Part shown: positions 35,318-44,640 of the stretch, piece by piece | How the letters are laid out: each line of letters begins with the position of its first letter | Numbering within the stretch: position 1 is the first letter of the stretch | Assembly: GCF_036320485.1 (NCBI RefSeq) | Contig: NZ_CP132911.1 | Location: 3,286,001 to 3,350,000, forward strand | Direction of reading: 5' to 3' | DNA from: Dyella sp. A6 | Lineage (GTDB): Bacteria; Pseudomonadota; Gammaproteobacteria; Xanthomonadales; Rhodanobacteraceae | DNA length: 64,000 nt | Made by a program: the position numbers and the translations under genes | The notes under the pieces: generated by a model | Told to the model about the DNA's origin: nothing | The model's input: the letters and a program-made list of their open reading frames with translations, nothing else | The model's database searches: none

Positions 35318-36442
35318 GTGGATATCGGTTACTTCCTCAAACTGATGGTCGACAAGGGCGCTTCGGACATGTTCCTGTCCACCGGCGCGCCCGTGAACAT
35401 CAAGGTCGAGGGCAAGCTCTACCCGCTGGGAAATACCGGCCTGCCCAGCGGCATGGTGAAGAAAATCGCGTATTCGCTGATGGACGAAGGGCAGGTTCCG
35501 CAATTCGAACGTGACCTGGAACTGAACATTGCACTGGCGGTGAAAGAAGCTGGCCGCTTCCGCATCAACGTGTTCAAGCAGCGCGGCGAAGTGGGCATGG
35601 TGATCCGCGCCATCAAGAGCGAGATCCCCAACATCGACCAGTTGCAGCTGCCCAGCATCTTCCGCGAGCTGATCATGGAGCCGCGCGGGCTGATCCTGGT
35701 GGTCGGCGCCACCGGCTCGGGCAAGTCCACCACCCTGGCGGCGATGCTCGACCACCGCAACTCCAATTCGCCCGGGCACATCCTCACCATCGAGGACCCG
35801 ATCGAATACCTGCACCGGCACAAGCGCTCCATCGTCAACCAGCGCGAAGTGGGGCTGGACACGCACAGCTATCACGAGGCGCTGAAGAACGCGATGCGCG
35901 AGGCGCCGGACGTGATCATGATCGGCGAGATCCGCGACACCGACACGATGGAGGCGGCGATCGCCTTCTCCGAGACGGGCCACCTGTGCCTGGCCACGCT
36001 GCATTCCAACAATGCCGACCAGACGCTGGAACGCATCCTCAACTTCTTCCCCGAGTCGGCACACAAGAACGTGCTGATGAACCTGGCCCTGAACCTGAAG
36101 GCCGTGATCAGCCAGCGCCTGGTGATCGGCAAGGACGGACGTCGCCTGCCGGCGGTCGAAGTGCTGCTGAACACGCCGATGATCCGCGACATGATCCGTC
36201 GCGGCCAGGTGCAGGACATCAAGGAAGCGATGGACCGCAGCCTGCAGGAAGGCATGCAGACCTTCGACCAGTCGCTGTACAAGCTGTACAAGACCGGCCG
36301 CATCGAGCTGGACGAAGCGCTCGCCAAGGCCGACTCGCGCGACGGCCTGTCACTGAAGGTGCGCCTGGCCGAAGGCGGCGGCAACGAAGCAGCCGGCGCC
36401 GACGTGGAATTGAGCAACGACCCCTACGGCATGGGGTTCTGA
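35318..36442 (+). CDS. pilU: Type IV pilus retraction ATPase, PilU-like
   Basis: The protein is 374 residues from GTG at 35318. It is a PilT/PilU hexameric ATPase: Walker A GATGSGKSTT (130-139), Asp box LTIEDPIEYLH, Walker B IMIGEIRDTDT and His box HLCLATLHSNNADQ. The C-terminal tail (about 345-374, ending NDPYGMGF) is longer than in PilT and matches PilU. It powers pilus retraction with PilT. pilT is not adjacent on the left in this window, which is unusual because the two are often neighbours. Confidence 0.88.
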   Translation: MDIGYFLKLMVDKGASDMFLSTGAPVNIKVEGKLYPLGNTGLPSGMVKKIAYSLMDEGQVPQFERDLELNIALAVKEAGRFRINVFKQRGEVGMVIRAIKSEIPNIDQLQLPSIFRELIMEPRGLILVVGATGSGKSTTLAAMLDHRNSNSPGHILTIEDPIEYLHRHKRSIVNQREVGLDTHSYHEALKNAMREAPDVIMIGEIRDTDTMEAAIAFSETGHLCLATLHSNNADQTLERILNFFPESAHKNVLMNLALNLKAVISQRLVIGKDGRRLPAVEVLLNTPMIRDMIRRGQVQDIKEAMDRSLQEGMQTFDQSLYKLYKTGRIELDEALAKADSRDGLSLKVRLAEGGGNEAAGADVELSNDPYGMGF

Positions 36443-36447
36443 AAGCA

Positions 36448-36517
36448 GGCGTGAGCGAAGAGGAGTGAAGAGAATTCGCGCAGCTTTTCTCTCACTTCTC
36501 ACCCCTCGCTCTTCGGC
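36448..36517. terminator. Imperfect hairpin between converging pilU and maiA
   Basis: The block gcgtgagcgaagaggagtga (36450-36469) is partly complementary to tctcacttctcacccctcgc (36489-36508). It gives an interrupted stem in the gap between the converging genes, running into the maiA 3' end. It is probably a bidirectional terminator. Confidence 0.5.
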
Positions 36518-37167
36518 GCATCCGCCTGCGCCTCCGGCACGGCGGCACGGAACGCCTCCAGTGCGCCGCAGGCTTCGTCGATACGCCTGATGGTGGGGTA
36601 GTCGTCCATCGGCAGACCCCAGCGACGCGCGTTGTAGCACTGCGGCACCAGGCAGGCGTCGGCCAGCCCCGGCGTGTCGCCGTGGCAGTAGCGACCGGTG
36701 GCCGGGTCCCGCGCCAGCATGGTTTCCAGGGCACCGAAACCGGTGGCGATCCAGTGCTGCATCCACGCGGTGACCTGTTCGTCCTGCGCGCCGAATGCCG
36801 CACGCAACTGCTGCAGCACGCGCAGATTGCCCAGCGGATGGATGTCGCAGGCCACGGCCTGCGCCAGCGCACGTACCCGGGCCCGGCTGCGCGCGTCACT
36901 GGGCAGCAAGGGCGTCTCGGGATACATCTCTTCCAGGTATTCCATGATCGCCAGCGACTGGGTGAACGTGCGCGCCCCGTCGCGCAGGCTGGGCACCAAC
37001 TCCTGCGGGTTCAGCGCGGCATAGTCGGGAGCATGCTGCTCGCCGCCATCGCGGACCAGATGCACCGGGCGGCCTTCCCATGCCAAGCCCTTCAGGTTCA
37101 GCGCGATGCGCACGCGGTACGCGGCGCTCGAGCGCCAGTAGCCGTAAAGTACGAGTCCGGACGTCAT
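36499..37167 (-). CDS. maiA: Maleylacetoacetate isomerase (zeta-class GST)
   Basis: The protein is 222 residues from the ATG at 37167. The N-terminal thioredoxin fold has YWRSSAAYRVRIALNLKG, the zeta-GST active-site signature (usually SSCSWRVRIAL; here the Cys is Ala). The C-terminal helical domain has HPLGNLRVLQQL and the conserved GDTPGLADACLVPQ. It uses glutathione to isomerise maleylacetoacetate in tyrosine catabolism. No other gene of that pathway is nearby, so a related isomerase role is possible. It is divergent from pgk. Confidence 0.87.
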   Translation of the reverse strand: MTSGLVLYGYWRSSAAYRVRIALNLKGLAWEGRPVHLVRDGGEQHAPDYAALNPQELVPSLRDGARTFTQSLAIMEYLEEMYPETPLLPSDARSRARVRALAQAVACDIHPLGNLRVLQQLRAAFGAQDEQVTAWMQHWIATGFGALETMLARDPATGRYCHGDTPGLADACLVPQCYNARRWGLPMDDYPTIRRIDEACGALEAFRAAVPEAQADAPKSEG

Positions 37168-37286
37168 GGGCCACCCCCTCTGGTCGAAAGCACGCAGTGT
37201 AATTTGCATCGCCCCGGAGCGGGCAGGACAATGCTCGGCTCTGGCCGCCGCCGCGGCCCCGCCGACCACCCACGGGAGTTTCCGAC

Positions 37287-38462
37287 GTGACCGTCATCCG
37301 CATGAGCGACCTCGACCTGCGCGGCAAGCGCGTGCTGATCCGCGAAGACCTGAACGTGCCGATCGACGATCAAGGCCGGATCACCTCCACCCAGCGCCTC
37401 GACGCCGCCCTGCCCACCATCGAGGCCGCGCGTGCTGACGGCGCGAAGGTCATGGTGATCTCCCACCTGGGCCGCCCGAAGGAAGGCAGCTTCGACGAGG
37501 CGTCCTCGCTGGCACCGGTCGCCACCTGGCTGGGCGGCAAGCTGGGCACACCGGTGCGGCTGGTCCGTGACTACCTCGACGGCGTGGACGTCGCCGACGG
37601 CGAGGTGGTGGTGCTGGAAAACTGCCGCATGAACGTGGGCGAAGGCAAGGACGACGAAGCGCTGGCAAAGAAGTACGCGGCGCTGTGCGACATCTTCGTG
37701 ATGGATGCCTTTGGCACCGCGCACCGCGCGCAGGCGTCCACCCACGGCGTGATCAGGTTCGCCCCGGTGGCCGCGGCCGGCCCGCTGCTTTCGGCCGAAC
37801 TGGACGCCCTGGGCAAGGCGCTGGAACAGCCAGCGCACCCACTGCTGGCCATCGTGGCCGGCTCCAAGGTGTCCACCAAGCTGACCCTGCTGGAGAACCT
37901 GATCGGCAAGGTGGACCAGCTGATCGTGGGCGGCGGCATCGCCAACACCTTCATCGCCGCGATGGGCCATTCGGTCGGCAACTCGCTGGTCGAGGCCGAC
38001 CTGGTAGACGCCGCCAGGAAGGTCATGGCCGATGCCCGCCGGCGCGGCGCCGAGGTGCCGATGCCGGTCGACGTGGTGGTGGCACCGGCGTTCTCTGCCA
38101 ACGCCCCGGCCACGGTGAAGGCGGTCGATGCGGTGCAGGACGACGAAATGATCCTGGACATCGGCCCGGAGACCGCGAAGCAGTACGCCGAACTGATCGC
38201 CAAGGCCGGCACGGTGGTCTGGAACGGCCCGGTCGGCGTCTTCGAATTCGACGCCTTCGGCAAGGGCACCGAGACGCTGGCGCGCGCGATCGCCGCCTCG
38301 AAGGCGTTCTCCATCGCCGGTGGCGGCGACACCTTGGCGGCGGTGGACAAGTACGGCATCGCTGCCGATGTTTCCTACATCTCGACCGGTGGCGGCGCCT
38401 TCCTCGAGTTCCTCGAAGGCAAGGAACTGCCGGCGGTGGCGGCGCTCAAGGCACGCGCCTGA
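37287..38462 (+). CDS. pgk: Phosphoglycerate kinase
   Basis: The protein is 391 residues from GTG at 37287, with GGGAG eight bases upstream. Family motifs: [16 protein letters not shown] at the N-terminus, [24 protein letters not shown], and [14 protein letters not shown] near the C-terminal nucleotide site. It performs the ATP-making step of glycolysis, the route that follows glyceraldehyde 3-phosphate from the dgo pathway. The HAD phosphatase gene starts five bases after its stop. Confidence 0.97.
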   Translation: MTVIRMSDLDLRGKRVLIREDLNVPIDDQGRITSTQRLDAALPTIEAARADGAKVMVISHLGRPKEGSFDEASSLAPVATWLGGKLGTPVRLVRDYLDGVDVADGEVVVLENCRMNVGEGKDDEALAKKYAALCDIFVMDAFGTAHRAQASTHGVIRFAPVAAAGPLLSAELDALGKALEQPAHPLLAIVAGSKVSTKLTLLENLIGKVDQLIVGGGIANTFIAAMGHSVGNSLVEADLVDAARKVMADARRRGAEVPMPVDVVVAPAFSANAPATVKAVDAVQDDEMILDIGPETAKQYAELIAKAGTVVWNGPVGVFEFDAFGKGTETLARAIAASKAFSIAGGGDTLAAVDKYGIAADVSYISTGGGAFLEFLEGKELPAVAALKARA

Positions 38463-38467
38463 ATCCC

Positions 38468-39103
38468 ATGCTCTGCCTGTTCGACCTCGACGGCACGCTG
38501 ATCGATTCGGAACCGGGCATTACTGCCTGCATCCATTACGCGCTGGACCGGCTCGGCGTTCCCACGCCCGCCGACCTGCGCGGATGGATCGGCCCACCCC
38601 TGAGGCACAGCTTCGCGCCGCTGCTCGACCACGACAGCGCACGCATCGAGACGGCCGTGGGGTTCTACCACGAGCGCTTCGCCACACAGGGCTGGCGCGA
38701 ACACAAGGTGTACCCCGGCGTGGCCGCATTGATCGAACGCCTGCGTGGCGCCGGGCACCGCCTTGCCGTGGTCACCAGCAAGCCGCTGCAGCACGCCACC
38801 CCCATCATCGAGGCCCTGCCGTTCGGCCGCGCCTTCGACAAGCTTTACGGCCCCGACCCGCGTAGCGCGCATAGCGAAAAAGCCAGCATGATCGCCACCG
38901 CACTGGCCGATTTCGGTGCGGCGCCCACGGCGACTGCGATGATCGGCGACCGCCACTTCGATATCGAGGGTGCGGTCACCAACAGCGTCGCCGGCATCGG
39001 CGTACTCTGGGGCTTCGGCCATCGCGAGGAACTGCAGCAGGCCGGCGCACAGGCCATCATCGCCACGCCCGAGGCACTCGGCGACTACCTGCTGGGCAAC
39101 TGA
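38468..39103 (+). CDS. HAD-superfamily phosphatase, phosphoglycolate phosphatase-like
   Basis: The protein is 211 residues from the ATG at 38468. HAD motif I FDLDGTLIDS (residues 5-14), motif II VVTSKP, and motif III/IV AMIGDRHFDIEGA are present. The cap insert is the helical C1 type seen in Gph. It could act on 2-phosphoglycolate or a similar phosphate. Five bases separate it from pgk, so the two are likely one transcript. In Xanthomonas a pyruvate kinase gene often follows pgk; here the HAD gene takes that place. The exact substrate is unproven. Confidence 0.82.
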   Translation: MLCLFDLDGTLIDSEPGITACIHYALDRLGVPTPADLRGWIGPPLRHSFAPLLDHDSARIETAVGFYHERFATQGWREHKVYPGVAALIERLRGAGHRLAVVTSKPLQHATPIIEALPFGRAFDKLYGPDPRSAHSEKASMIATALADFGAAPTATAMIGDRHFDIEGAVTNSVAGIGVLWGFGHREELQQAGAQAIIATPEALGDYLLGN

Positions 39104-39356
39104 GCCTGCGTCCCTGTCGATCACCACCTGCTGCACGGCGGCAGGCGATCGCGTACCTGTGCGCGGTATCTTTGGCGAGCCTTGCTGCAACGCACTTCCA
39201 CAGCGCGAAACAGATGACGCTGCACAAGCAACCTGATATAAGATAAAAAGTATTACAAATAAGGGCGCAGACTTGGCCGGCGCGACGCCGGAGCCTGCGA
39301 TGGGGCAACGAAGCCGGCTGCGACCACCGTAGCGGCCAGGTCTTAAGGAGAGGGGC
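39104..39356. promoter_or_regulatory. Regulatory region upstream of the galactonate operon
   Basis: This 253-bp gap holds an AT-rich block (ATATAAGATAAAAAG at 39236-39250, then TATTACAAAT) that probably contains the promoter and GntR operator of the operon. It shares TAAGATAAA with the GH3 upstream region (24341-24349), and TAAGATAAAA with the reverse strand of 46595-46604, upstream of the second TonB receptor. A good ribosome site (aaggagagg, 39346-39354) precedes the GTG at 39357. Confidence 0.5.
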
Positions 39357-40064
39357 GTGGTGAAGCCGATAGCCGTGCGGAACCTGCACAACCAGGTAGT
39401 TCACGAACTGGGGCGCCTGATCGTCGGCGGCGAACTGGTGCCCGGAGAAGTCCTGCCGCGGGAGGAACTGCTGGCCGAACGCATGAGCGTGAGCCGTACC
39501 GCACTGCGCGAGGCGATGAAAGTGCTGTCGGCCAAGGGGCTGATCGAGTCGCGTCAGAAGACCGGCACCCGCGTGCGCGACACCATCCACTGGAACCAGC
39601 TCGACGCCGACGTGCTGGCCTGGCGCTGCGCCTCGATGCCTACCGAGGATTTTGTCGAGAAGCTGGTCGAGATGCGCGAGATCATCGAACCGGCTGCGGC
39701 GGCCGCAGCGGCGCGGCGGCGCAGCGCGGAACAACTGGCACGCATCGAGACTGCCTACGCGGCGATGGACGCGGCCACCACGCTGGAGCAGTGGACCGAA
39801 GCCGACCTCGCCTACCACGAGGCCATGCTGCACGCGACCAACAACGAACTGATGACTTCGCTGTTCTCGGTGATCGAAACGGCGCTGGGCACCTACTTCA
39901 CGTTGTCCGCACGCACCGCCACCAACTTCAAGTATTCATTGCCTCACCACAAGAAAGTGCTCGATGCGATCCGCCGGCACCAGCCGGAAGTGGCACGTCA
40001 GGCGATGAACAAGATGGTGACCGACTCGCGCAGCAACATCCGCCGGCACACGAGGAAAGCCTGA
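39357..40064 (+). CDS. GntR/FadR-family regulator of the galactonate operon (DgoR-like)
   Basis: The protein is 235 residues from GTG at 39357 (ribosome site AAGGAGAGG). Residues 8-75 are a GntR winged helix (LPREELLAERMSVSRTALREAMKVL, then GTRVRD). Residues 90-230 are an FCD ligand domain with the conserved metal-ligand pattern (YHEAMLHATNN, HHKKVLDAI, with further histidines). FCD regulators of sugar-acid operons respond to the acid or its product. It is the first gene of the dgo operon, five bases before dgoK, which supports a DgoR-type role. Confidence 0.88.
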   Translation: MVKPIAVRNLHNQVVHELGRLIVGGELVPGEVLPREELLAERMSVSRTALREAMKVLSAKGLIESRQKTGTRVRDTIHWNQLDADVLAWRCASMPTEDFVEKLVEMREIIEPAAAAAAARRRSAEQLARIETAYAAMDAATTLEQWTEADLAYHEAMLHATNNELMTSLFSVIETALGTYFTLSARTATNFKYSLPHHKKVLDAIRRHQPEVARQAMNKMVTDSRSNIRRHTRKA

Positions 40065-40069
40065 ACGCG

Positions 40070-41002
40070 ATGAACGGCCTGATCGGACTCGACTGGGGCA
40101 CCTCCAGCCTGCGTGCCTACCGTTTCGACGCGACGGGCCACATCGCGGAGACACGGGCCCGCCCGTGGGGTATCCGTCACCTGCCGGCAGGCGGCTTCGA
40201 CGCGGCGCTGACCAGCATCACCGAAGGCTGGCCCGCGTTGCCGCGGCTGGCCTGCGGCATGGTCGGCAGCCGTGGCGGCTGGCAGGAAATGCCCTACCTC
40301 GACCTGCCGGCCGACGCAGCGCAGCTTGGTGGCGCCATCGGCACCCTGCGCGCGGCCGATGGCCAGGACGTGAACCTGGTGCCCGGCCTGCGCGACCCGC
40401 ATGGCCCGGACGTGATGCGCGGCGAGGAGACCCAGCTGGTCGGCGCACTGACGCTGGACGCCGCTTTCGCGGCAGCTGCCACCTTCATCCTGCCCGGCAC
40501 CCACAGCAAGTGGGCGCGGGTACGCGACGGCGCCGTCGTCGCATTCCGCACGCTGATGACCGGCGAGCTGTACGCCGTGCTTCGACAACACTCGATTCTC
40601 GGTGCCGGCGGCGCCGAAAGCGTCGACAGTCCCGACGCTTTCGCACGCGGCGTGGTTGCCGCACGTGACAGCGCTGCGGCCGGCGCGTTCAGCCGTCTGT
40701 TCTCCGCCCGCGCGCTGATGCTCGATGGCGTGCTGGAAGCCGCTGCCGTGCCCGACTATCTGTCCGGCCTGCTGGTGGGCGAGGAATTCCGCGCCGCGCT
40801 GGCCGACGGGCTGGCCCGGCGCGACCGGCCGTTGCAGCTGATCGGCGACCCCGTCCTGTGCGAGCGCTACCGTCGCGCCGCCACGCTTTTCGACATCGAC
40901 CTGGCCCCATCGCTGGAAGACGCCGCGGCCCACGGCCTGTGGCGGCTGGCGGCACAGGCCGGCCTGGTCCGGCCCGTTTCCGAGGTAACCCAAGCATGCT
41001 GA
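40070..41002 (+). CDS. dgoK: 2-dehydro-3-deoxygalactonokinase
   Basis: The protein is 310 residues from the ATG at 40070. The opening GLIGLDWGTSSLRAYRFD matches the ATP-binding start of DgoK (IGLDWGTTNLRA). PGTHSKWARVRDG and FRTLMTGELYAVLRQHSIL are family motifs. It phosphorylates 2-dehydro-3-deoxygalactonate to its 6-phosphate. It overlaps dgoA by seven bases, so translation is coupled. Confidence 0.93.
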   Translation: MNGLIGLDWGTSSLRAYRFDATGHIAETRARPWGIRHLPAGGFDAALTSITEGWPALPRLACGMVGSRGGWQEMPYLDLPADAAQLGGAIGTLRAADGQDVNLVPGLRDPHGPDVMRGEETQLVGALTLDAAFAAAATFILPGTHSKWARVRDGAVVAFRTLMTGELYAVLRQHSILGAGGAESVDSPDAFARGVVAARDSAAAGAFSRLFSARALMLDGVLEAAAVPDYLSGLLVGEEFRAALADGLARRDRPLQLIGDPVLCERYRRAATLFDIDLAPSLEDAAAHGLWRLAAQAGLVRPVSEVTQAC

Positions 41003-41619
41003 CTCCCTGGCTTTCCCCGCTGCCGCTGGTGGCGATCCTGCGCGGACTGCGTCCCGACGAGGCGGTGGCCACCGGTCGCGCCATCGTCGATGCCGGCTTC
41101 CGCATTTTGGAAGTACCGCTCAACTCGCCGCAGCCGACCGACAGCATCGCCCAACTCGCCGCAGCACTGGGCAACGACGTGCTGGTCGGCGCCGGTACGG
41201 TGATGTCGCCCGACGACGTCGCCGCGGTGGCCGCTGCCGGCGGGCGACTGATCGTGATGCCGCATGCCGACGTCACGGTCATCCGTGCCGCCAAGGCCTC
41301 CGGCCTGCTCTGCGTCCCCGGCGTAGCGACGCCGACCGAGGCGTTCGCGGCACTGGCCGCCGGTGCCGACGGCCTGAAGCTGTTCCCCGCCGAACAGGCC
41401 GCCCCGGCCGTACTGAAAGCCTGGCGCGCGGTACTGCCACGCGACGTTCCGGTACTGCCGGTGGGCGGCATCAGCCCCGACAACATGGCGCCATGGGTTG
41501 CCGCCGGCGCGGCCGGTTTCGGCATCGGCTCGGCGCTGTTCGCACCGGGACGTTCGCTCGACGACACCGCAGCACGCGCACGCGCCTTCGCACAAGCCTG
41601 GCGCGACCTGGCGACATGA
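40996..41619 (+). CDS. dgoA: 2-dehydro-3-deoxy-6-phosphogalactonate aldolase
   Basis: The protein is 207 residues from the ATG at 40996. It is a class I KDPG/KDPGal aldolase: E39 in RILEVPLNSP and the Schiff-base lysine K128 in GADGLKLFPAE. The NSP motif in place of the KDPG-type RTP is typical of DgoA. It cleaves the product of DgoK to pyruvate and glyceraldehyde 3-phosphate. Confidence 0.94.
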   Translation: MLTPWLSPLPLVAILRGLRPDEAVATGRAIVDAGFRILEVPLNSPQPTDSIAQLAAALGNDVLVGAGTVMSPDDVAAVAAAGGRLIVMPHADVTVIRAAKASGLLCVPGVATPTEAFAALAAGADGLKLFPAEQAAPAVLKAWRAVLPRDVPVLPVGGISPDNMAPWVAAGAAGFGIGSALFAPGRSLDDTAARARAFAQAWRDLAT

Positions 41620-41757
41620 TCGCGGAACGCGCCGCATCACCGTCGACTGGCCGTATGGCCCCACCCTTCACCGACCTTTTTTCCATCGTCTTTCCATGGC
41701 TTGCGCGCCGACAACTTGTGGCGCGGAGCGCTTGAAGATCACCAGCAGGCTCCCAGC

Positions 41758-42906
41758 ATGAAGATCACCGCGATCACCACCTTCCTTGTTCCGCCGCGCT
41801 GGCTGTTCGTGCGCATCGATACCGACACCGGCCCCAGCGGCTGGGGCGAACCGGTTGTCGAGGGCCGCGCACACACCGTGGCCGCCGCCGTGGAAGAGCT
41901 TTCCAGCTACCTGATCGGCAAGGACCCGCGCCATATCGAAGACCACTGGAGCGTGCTCTACCGCGCCGGCTTCTACCGCGGCGGACCGGTACTGATGAGC
42001 GCCATCGCCGGCATCGACCAGGCGCTGTGGGACATCAAGGGCAAGGACCTCGGCAAGCCGGTGTACGAGCTGCTGGGCGGCCCGGTGCGCGATCGCATTC
42101 GCGTGTATTCCTGGATCGGCGGCGACCGTCCTGGCGATACCGCACGCGCCGCGAAGGAAGCGGTAAGCCGCGGCTTCACCGCGGTGAAGATGAACGCCAC
42201 CGAGGAAATGCAGTACGTCGACACCCATGACAAGGTCGAGCGCGTGCTGGAAAACGTGCAGGCCATCCGCGACGCCGTGGGGCCGAACGTCGGCATCGGC
42301 GTGGACTTCCACGGCCGCGTGCACAAGCCGATGGCCAAGGTGCTGATGCGCGAGCTGCTGCCGTACAAGCTGATGTTCATCGAAGAGCCGGTGCTGTCCG
42401 AATACCTGGAGGCGATTCCCGAGCTGGCCGCGATCTCGCCGGCACCGATCGCGCTGGGCGAGCGGCTGTATTCGCGCTACGACTTCAAGCGTGTGCTGAC
42501 CACCGGCGGCGTCGACATCATCCAGCCCGATCCCTCGCATGCCGGCGGTATCACCGAGACGCGCAAGATCGCGGCGATGGCCGAGGCCTGGGACGTGGCG
42601 GTGGCGCTGCACTGCCCGCTCGGACCGATCGCACTGGCCGCCAACCTGCAGCTGGACGCGGTCTGCCACAACGCCTTCATCCAGGAACAGAGCCTGGGCA
42701 TCCACTACAACGCCGCCAATGACCTGCTCGACTATGTCACCGACCGCAGCGTATTCGCCTACGCGGACGGCTATGTGAGCATGCCCAGGGGCCCCGGCCT
42801 CGGCGTCGAGGTGAACGAGGAGTACGTGATCGAGCGCGCCAAGATCGGTCACCAGTGGCACAACCCGGTGTGGCGCCACCAGGACGGTAGCGTGGCGGAG
42901 TGGTGA
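41758..42906 (+). CDS. dgoD: D-galactonate dehydratase
   Basis: The protein is 382 residues from the ATG at 41758. It is an enolase-superfamily dehydratase: [11 protein letters not shown] at the N-terminus, metal ligands in [10 protein letters not shown] (Asp), FIEEPVLSE (Glu) and [13 protein letters not shown] (Glu), and the catalytic His in [10 protein letters not shown]. It converts D-galactonate to 2-dehydro-3-deoxygalactonate. The 138-bp gap after dgoA has no hairpin, so it is probably still in the operon. The match to known DgoD is close in both length and motifs. Confidence 0.94.
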   Translation: MKITAITTFLVPPRWLFVRIDTDTGPSGWGEPVVEGRAHTVAAAVEELSSYLIGKDPRHIEDHWSVLYRAGFYRGGPVLMSAIAGIDQALWDIKGKDLGKPVYELLGGPVRDRIRVYSWIGGDRPGDTARAAKEAVSRGFTAVKMNATEEMQYVDTHDKVERVLENVQAIRDAVGPNVGIGVDFHGRVHKPMAKVLMRELLPYKLMFIEEPVLSEYLEAIPELAAISPAPIALGERLYSRYDFKRVLTTGGVDIIQPDPSHAGGITETRKIAAMAEAWDVAVALHCPLGPIALAANLQLDAVCHNAFIQEQSLGIHYNAANDLLDYVTDRSVFAYADGYVSMPRGPGLGVEVNEEYVIERAKIGHQWHNPVWRHQDGSVAEW

Positions 42907-42911
42907 GCACG

Positions 42912-43679
42912 ATGACGTCTTCCTATGCGACCTACCCCAGCCTGCGCGACCGCGCCGTCCTGATCAGCGGCGGCGCCACCGGCATCGGCGCGGCCTTTGT
43001 CGAACACTTCGCCCGCCAAGGCGCCAGGGTGGCCTTCCTCGATATCGACGAGGCCGGTGCTGAGGCACTGCTTGCCGGTCTCGGCGAGGTGGCGCACACC
43101 CCGGCATTCTTCCGTTGCGATATCACCGACCTCGATGCGCTTGAGAGCGCCATCCGCGCCGCGCGCGCGCATGTCGGCCCGATCGCGACACTGGTCAACA
43201 ATGCCGCCAACGACGTGCGCCATGCACTGGCCGACGTGGACGCAGCCGGCTTCGAGCGCAACGTAGCGGTGAACCTGCGCCATCAGGTGTTCGCCACCCG
43301 CGCAGTGATCCCCGACATGCAGGCCCTCGGCGGTGGCTCGATCATCTGCCTGGGTTCGACCGGATGGATGAAAAAGAACAGCGGCTACCCGCTCTACGCG
43401 ATGGCCAAGGCCGCCATCCACGGCTTCGTCAACGGCATGGCCCGCGAGCTGGGACGGCAGAACATCCGCATCAACGCGCTGGTGCCCGGCTGGGTGATCA
43501 CCGAGAAGCAGCGCGCGCTGTGGCTGGATGCCGAGGGCGAGGCCGAGATCGCCCGCGTGCAGTGCATGCCCGGCTACCTGATGGCCGATGACCTGGCGCG
43601 CGCCGCGCTGTTCCTCGCCGCCGACGACAGCCACATGTGCACCGGCCAGGATTTCATCGTCGACGGCGGCTGGGTATGA
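42912..43679 (+). CDS. Short-chain dehydrogenase, probable galactose 1-dehydrogenase
   Basis: The protein is 255 residues from the ATG at 42912, five bases after the dgoD stop. Classical SDR motifs: GGATGIG (20-26), NNAAND, and YAMAK with the catalytic Tyr and Lys. It ends DDSHMCTGQDFIVDGGWV. By position between dgoD and an SMP-30 lactonase it most likely oxidises D-galactose (or a related aldose) to the lactone, the first step of the De Ley-Doudoroff route. L-fucose or L-arabinose dehydrogenase is an alternative. It overlaps the next gene by four bases (ATGA). Confidence 0.82.
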   Translation: MTSSYATYPSLRDRAVLISGGATGIGAAFVEHFARQGARVAFLDIDEAGAEALLAGLGEVAHTPAFFRCDITDLDALESAIRAARAHVGPIATLVNNAANDVRHALADVDAAGFERNVAVNLRHQVFATRAVIPDMQALGGGSIICLGSTGWMKKNSGYPLYAMAKAAIHGFVNGMARELGRQNIRINALVPGWVITEKQRALWLDAEGEAEIARVQCMPGYLMADDLARAALFLAADDSHMCTGQDFIVDGGWV

Positions 43680-44581
43680 ACGGTACCGCTATCCGGGCCG
43701 TGGTGGACGCGGGCAACGTGCTGGGTGAAGGCGTCACCTGGTGCGACCGCGCGCAGGCCCTGTACTGGACCGATATCCAGGCCGCCACGCTGTGGCGTTA
43801 CACCCCAGCCGACGGCGAGACGCGGCAATGGACCCTGCCCGAACGCCTGGGCTCGTTTGCCTTGTGCGAGACGGACGGCTGGCTGCTGCTGGCACTGGCC
43901 TCGCGGCTGGCGTTCTTCCGTCTTGCGGACGGTGCGCTGCACACGCTGTGCGAGATCGAACCCGGACTGCCCACCCGCAGCAACGACGGTGCCTGCGACC
44001 GCCAGGGCCGCTTCGTCTTCGGCACCCTGCACGAACCGCAGGACGGTGGCGCGAAGCAGCCGATCGGCAGCTTCTGGCGCCTGGATGCCGACCTCACCTT
44101 GCGGCGCCTGCCGCTGGAAGGCGTGGCGATCAGCAACAGCATCGCCTTCAGCCCCGACGGCGGCACGATGTACTACTGCGATTCGCCGACCCGTTCGATC
44201 CGCTGCTGCGACTATGGCGACACGGTGAGCAACCCGCGCACCTTTGTCGACCTGCGCGGCATGACCGGCGAACCGGACGGCTCGTGCATTGATGACCATG
44301 GTGGGCTGTGGAATGCCCAATGGGGCATGGGCCGGGTGGTGCGCTACCGCGCGGATGGCCGTCCAGACCGCATCGTGCTTGTACCCGCACGCCAGCCGAC
44401 CCGGCCCGCCTTGGGCGGTGCCGCACTCGACACGCTCTACATCACCAGCGCCCGCGACGGCCTCGACGACAAAGCACTGGCCGCCGACCCGCAGGCCGGC
44501 GCGCTGTTCGCCGCATCGGTCGGGGCGCATGGACTGCCTGAACCACGCTTTGCGGGCAAACCGCCGGCTGATCGGGCATGA
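43676..44581 (+). CDS. SMP-30/gluconolactonase-family sugar lactonase
   Basis: The protein is 301 residues from the ATG at 43676. It is a six-bladed beta-propeller: the first metal ligand lies in NVLGEGVTW, the second region is RSNDGACDRQGRF, and the third is SNSIAFSPDGGTMYYCD. GEPDGSCIDDHGGLWNAQWG gives another ligand Asp. It hydrolyses sugar lactones, here probably galactonolactone to galactonate for DgoD. It lies between the dehydrogenase and the sugar porter genes. Confidence 0.9.
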   Translation: MNGTAIRAVVDAGNVLGEGVTWCDRAQALYWTDIQAATLWRYTPADGETRQWTLPERLGSFALCETDGWLLLALASRLAFFRLADGALHTLCEIEPGLPTRSNDGACDRQGRFVFGTLHEPQDGGAKQPIGSFWRLDADLTLRRLPLEGVAISNSIAFSPDGGTMYYCDSPTRSIRCCDYGDTVSNPRTFVDLRGMTGEPDGSCIDDHGGLWNAQWGMGRVVRYRADGRPDRIVLVPARQPTRPALGGAALDTLYITSARDGLDDKALAADPQAGALFAASVGAHGLPEPRFAGKPPADRA

Positions 44582-44640
44582 TCCATATCTCGTAGCCATC
44601 CAATAGAGCCGCCCAGACGGCAAATCACGGGGAGAGATCG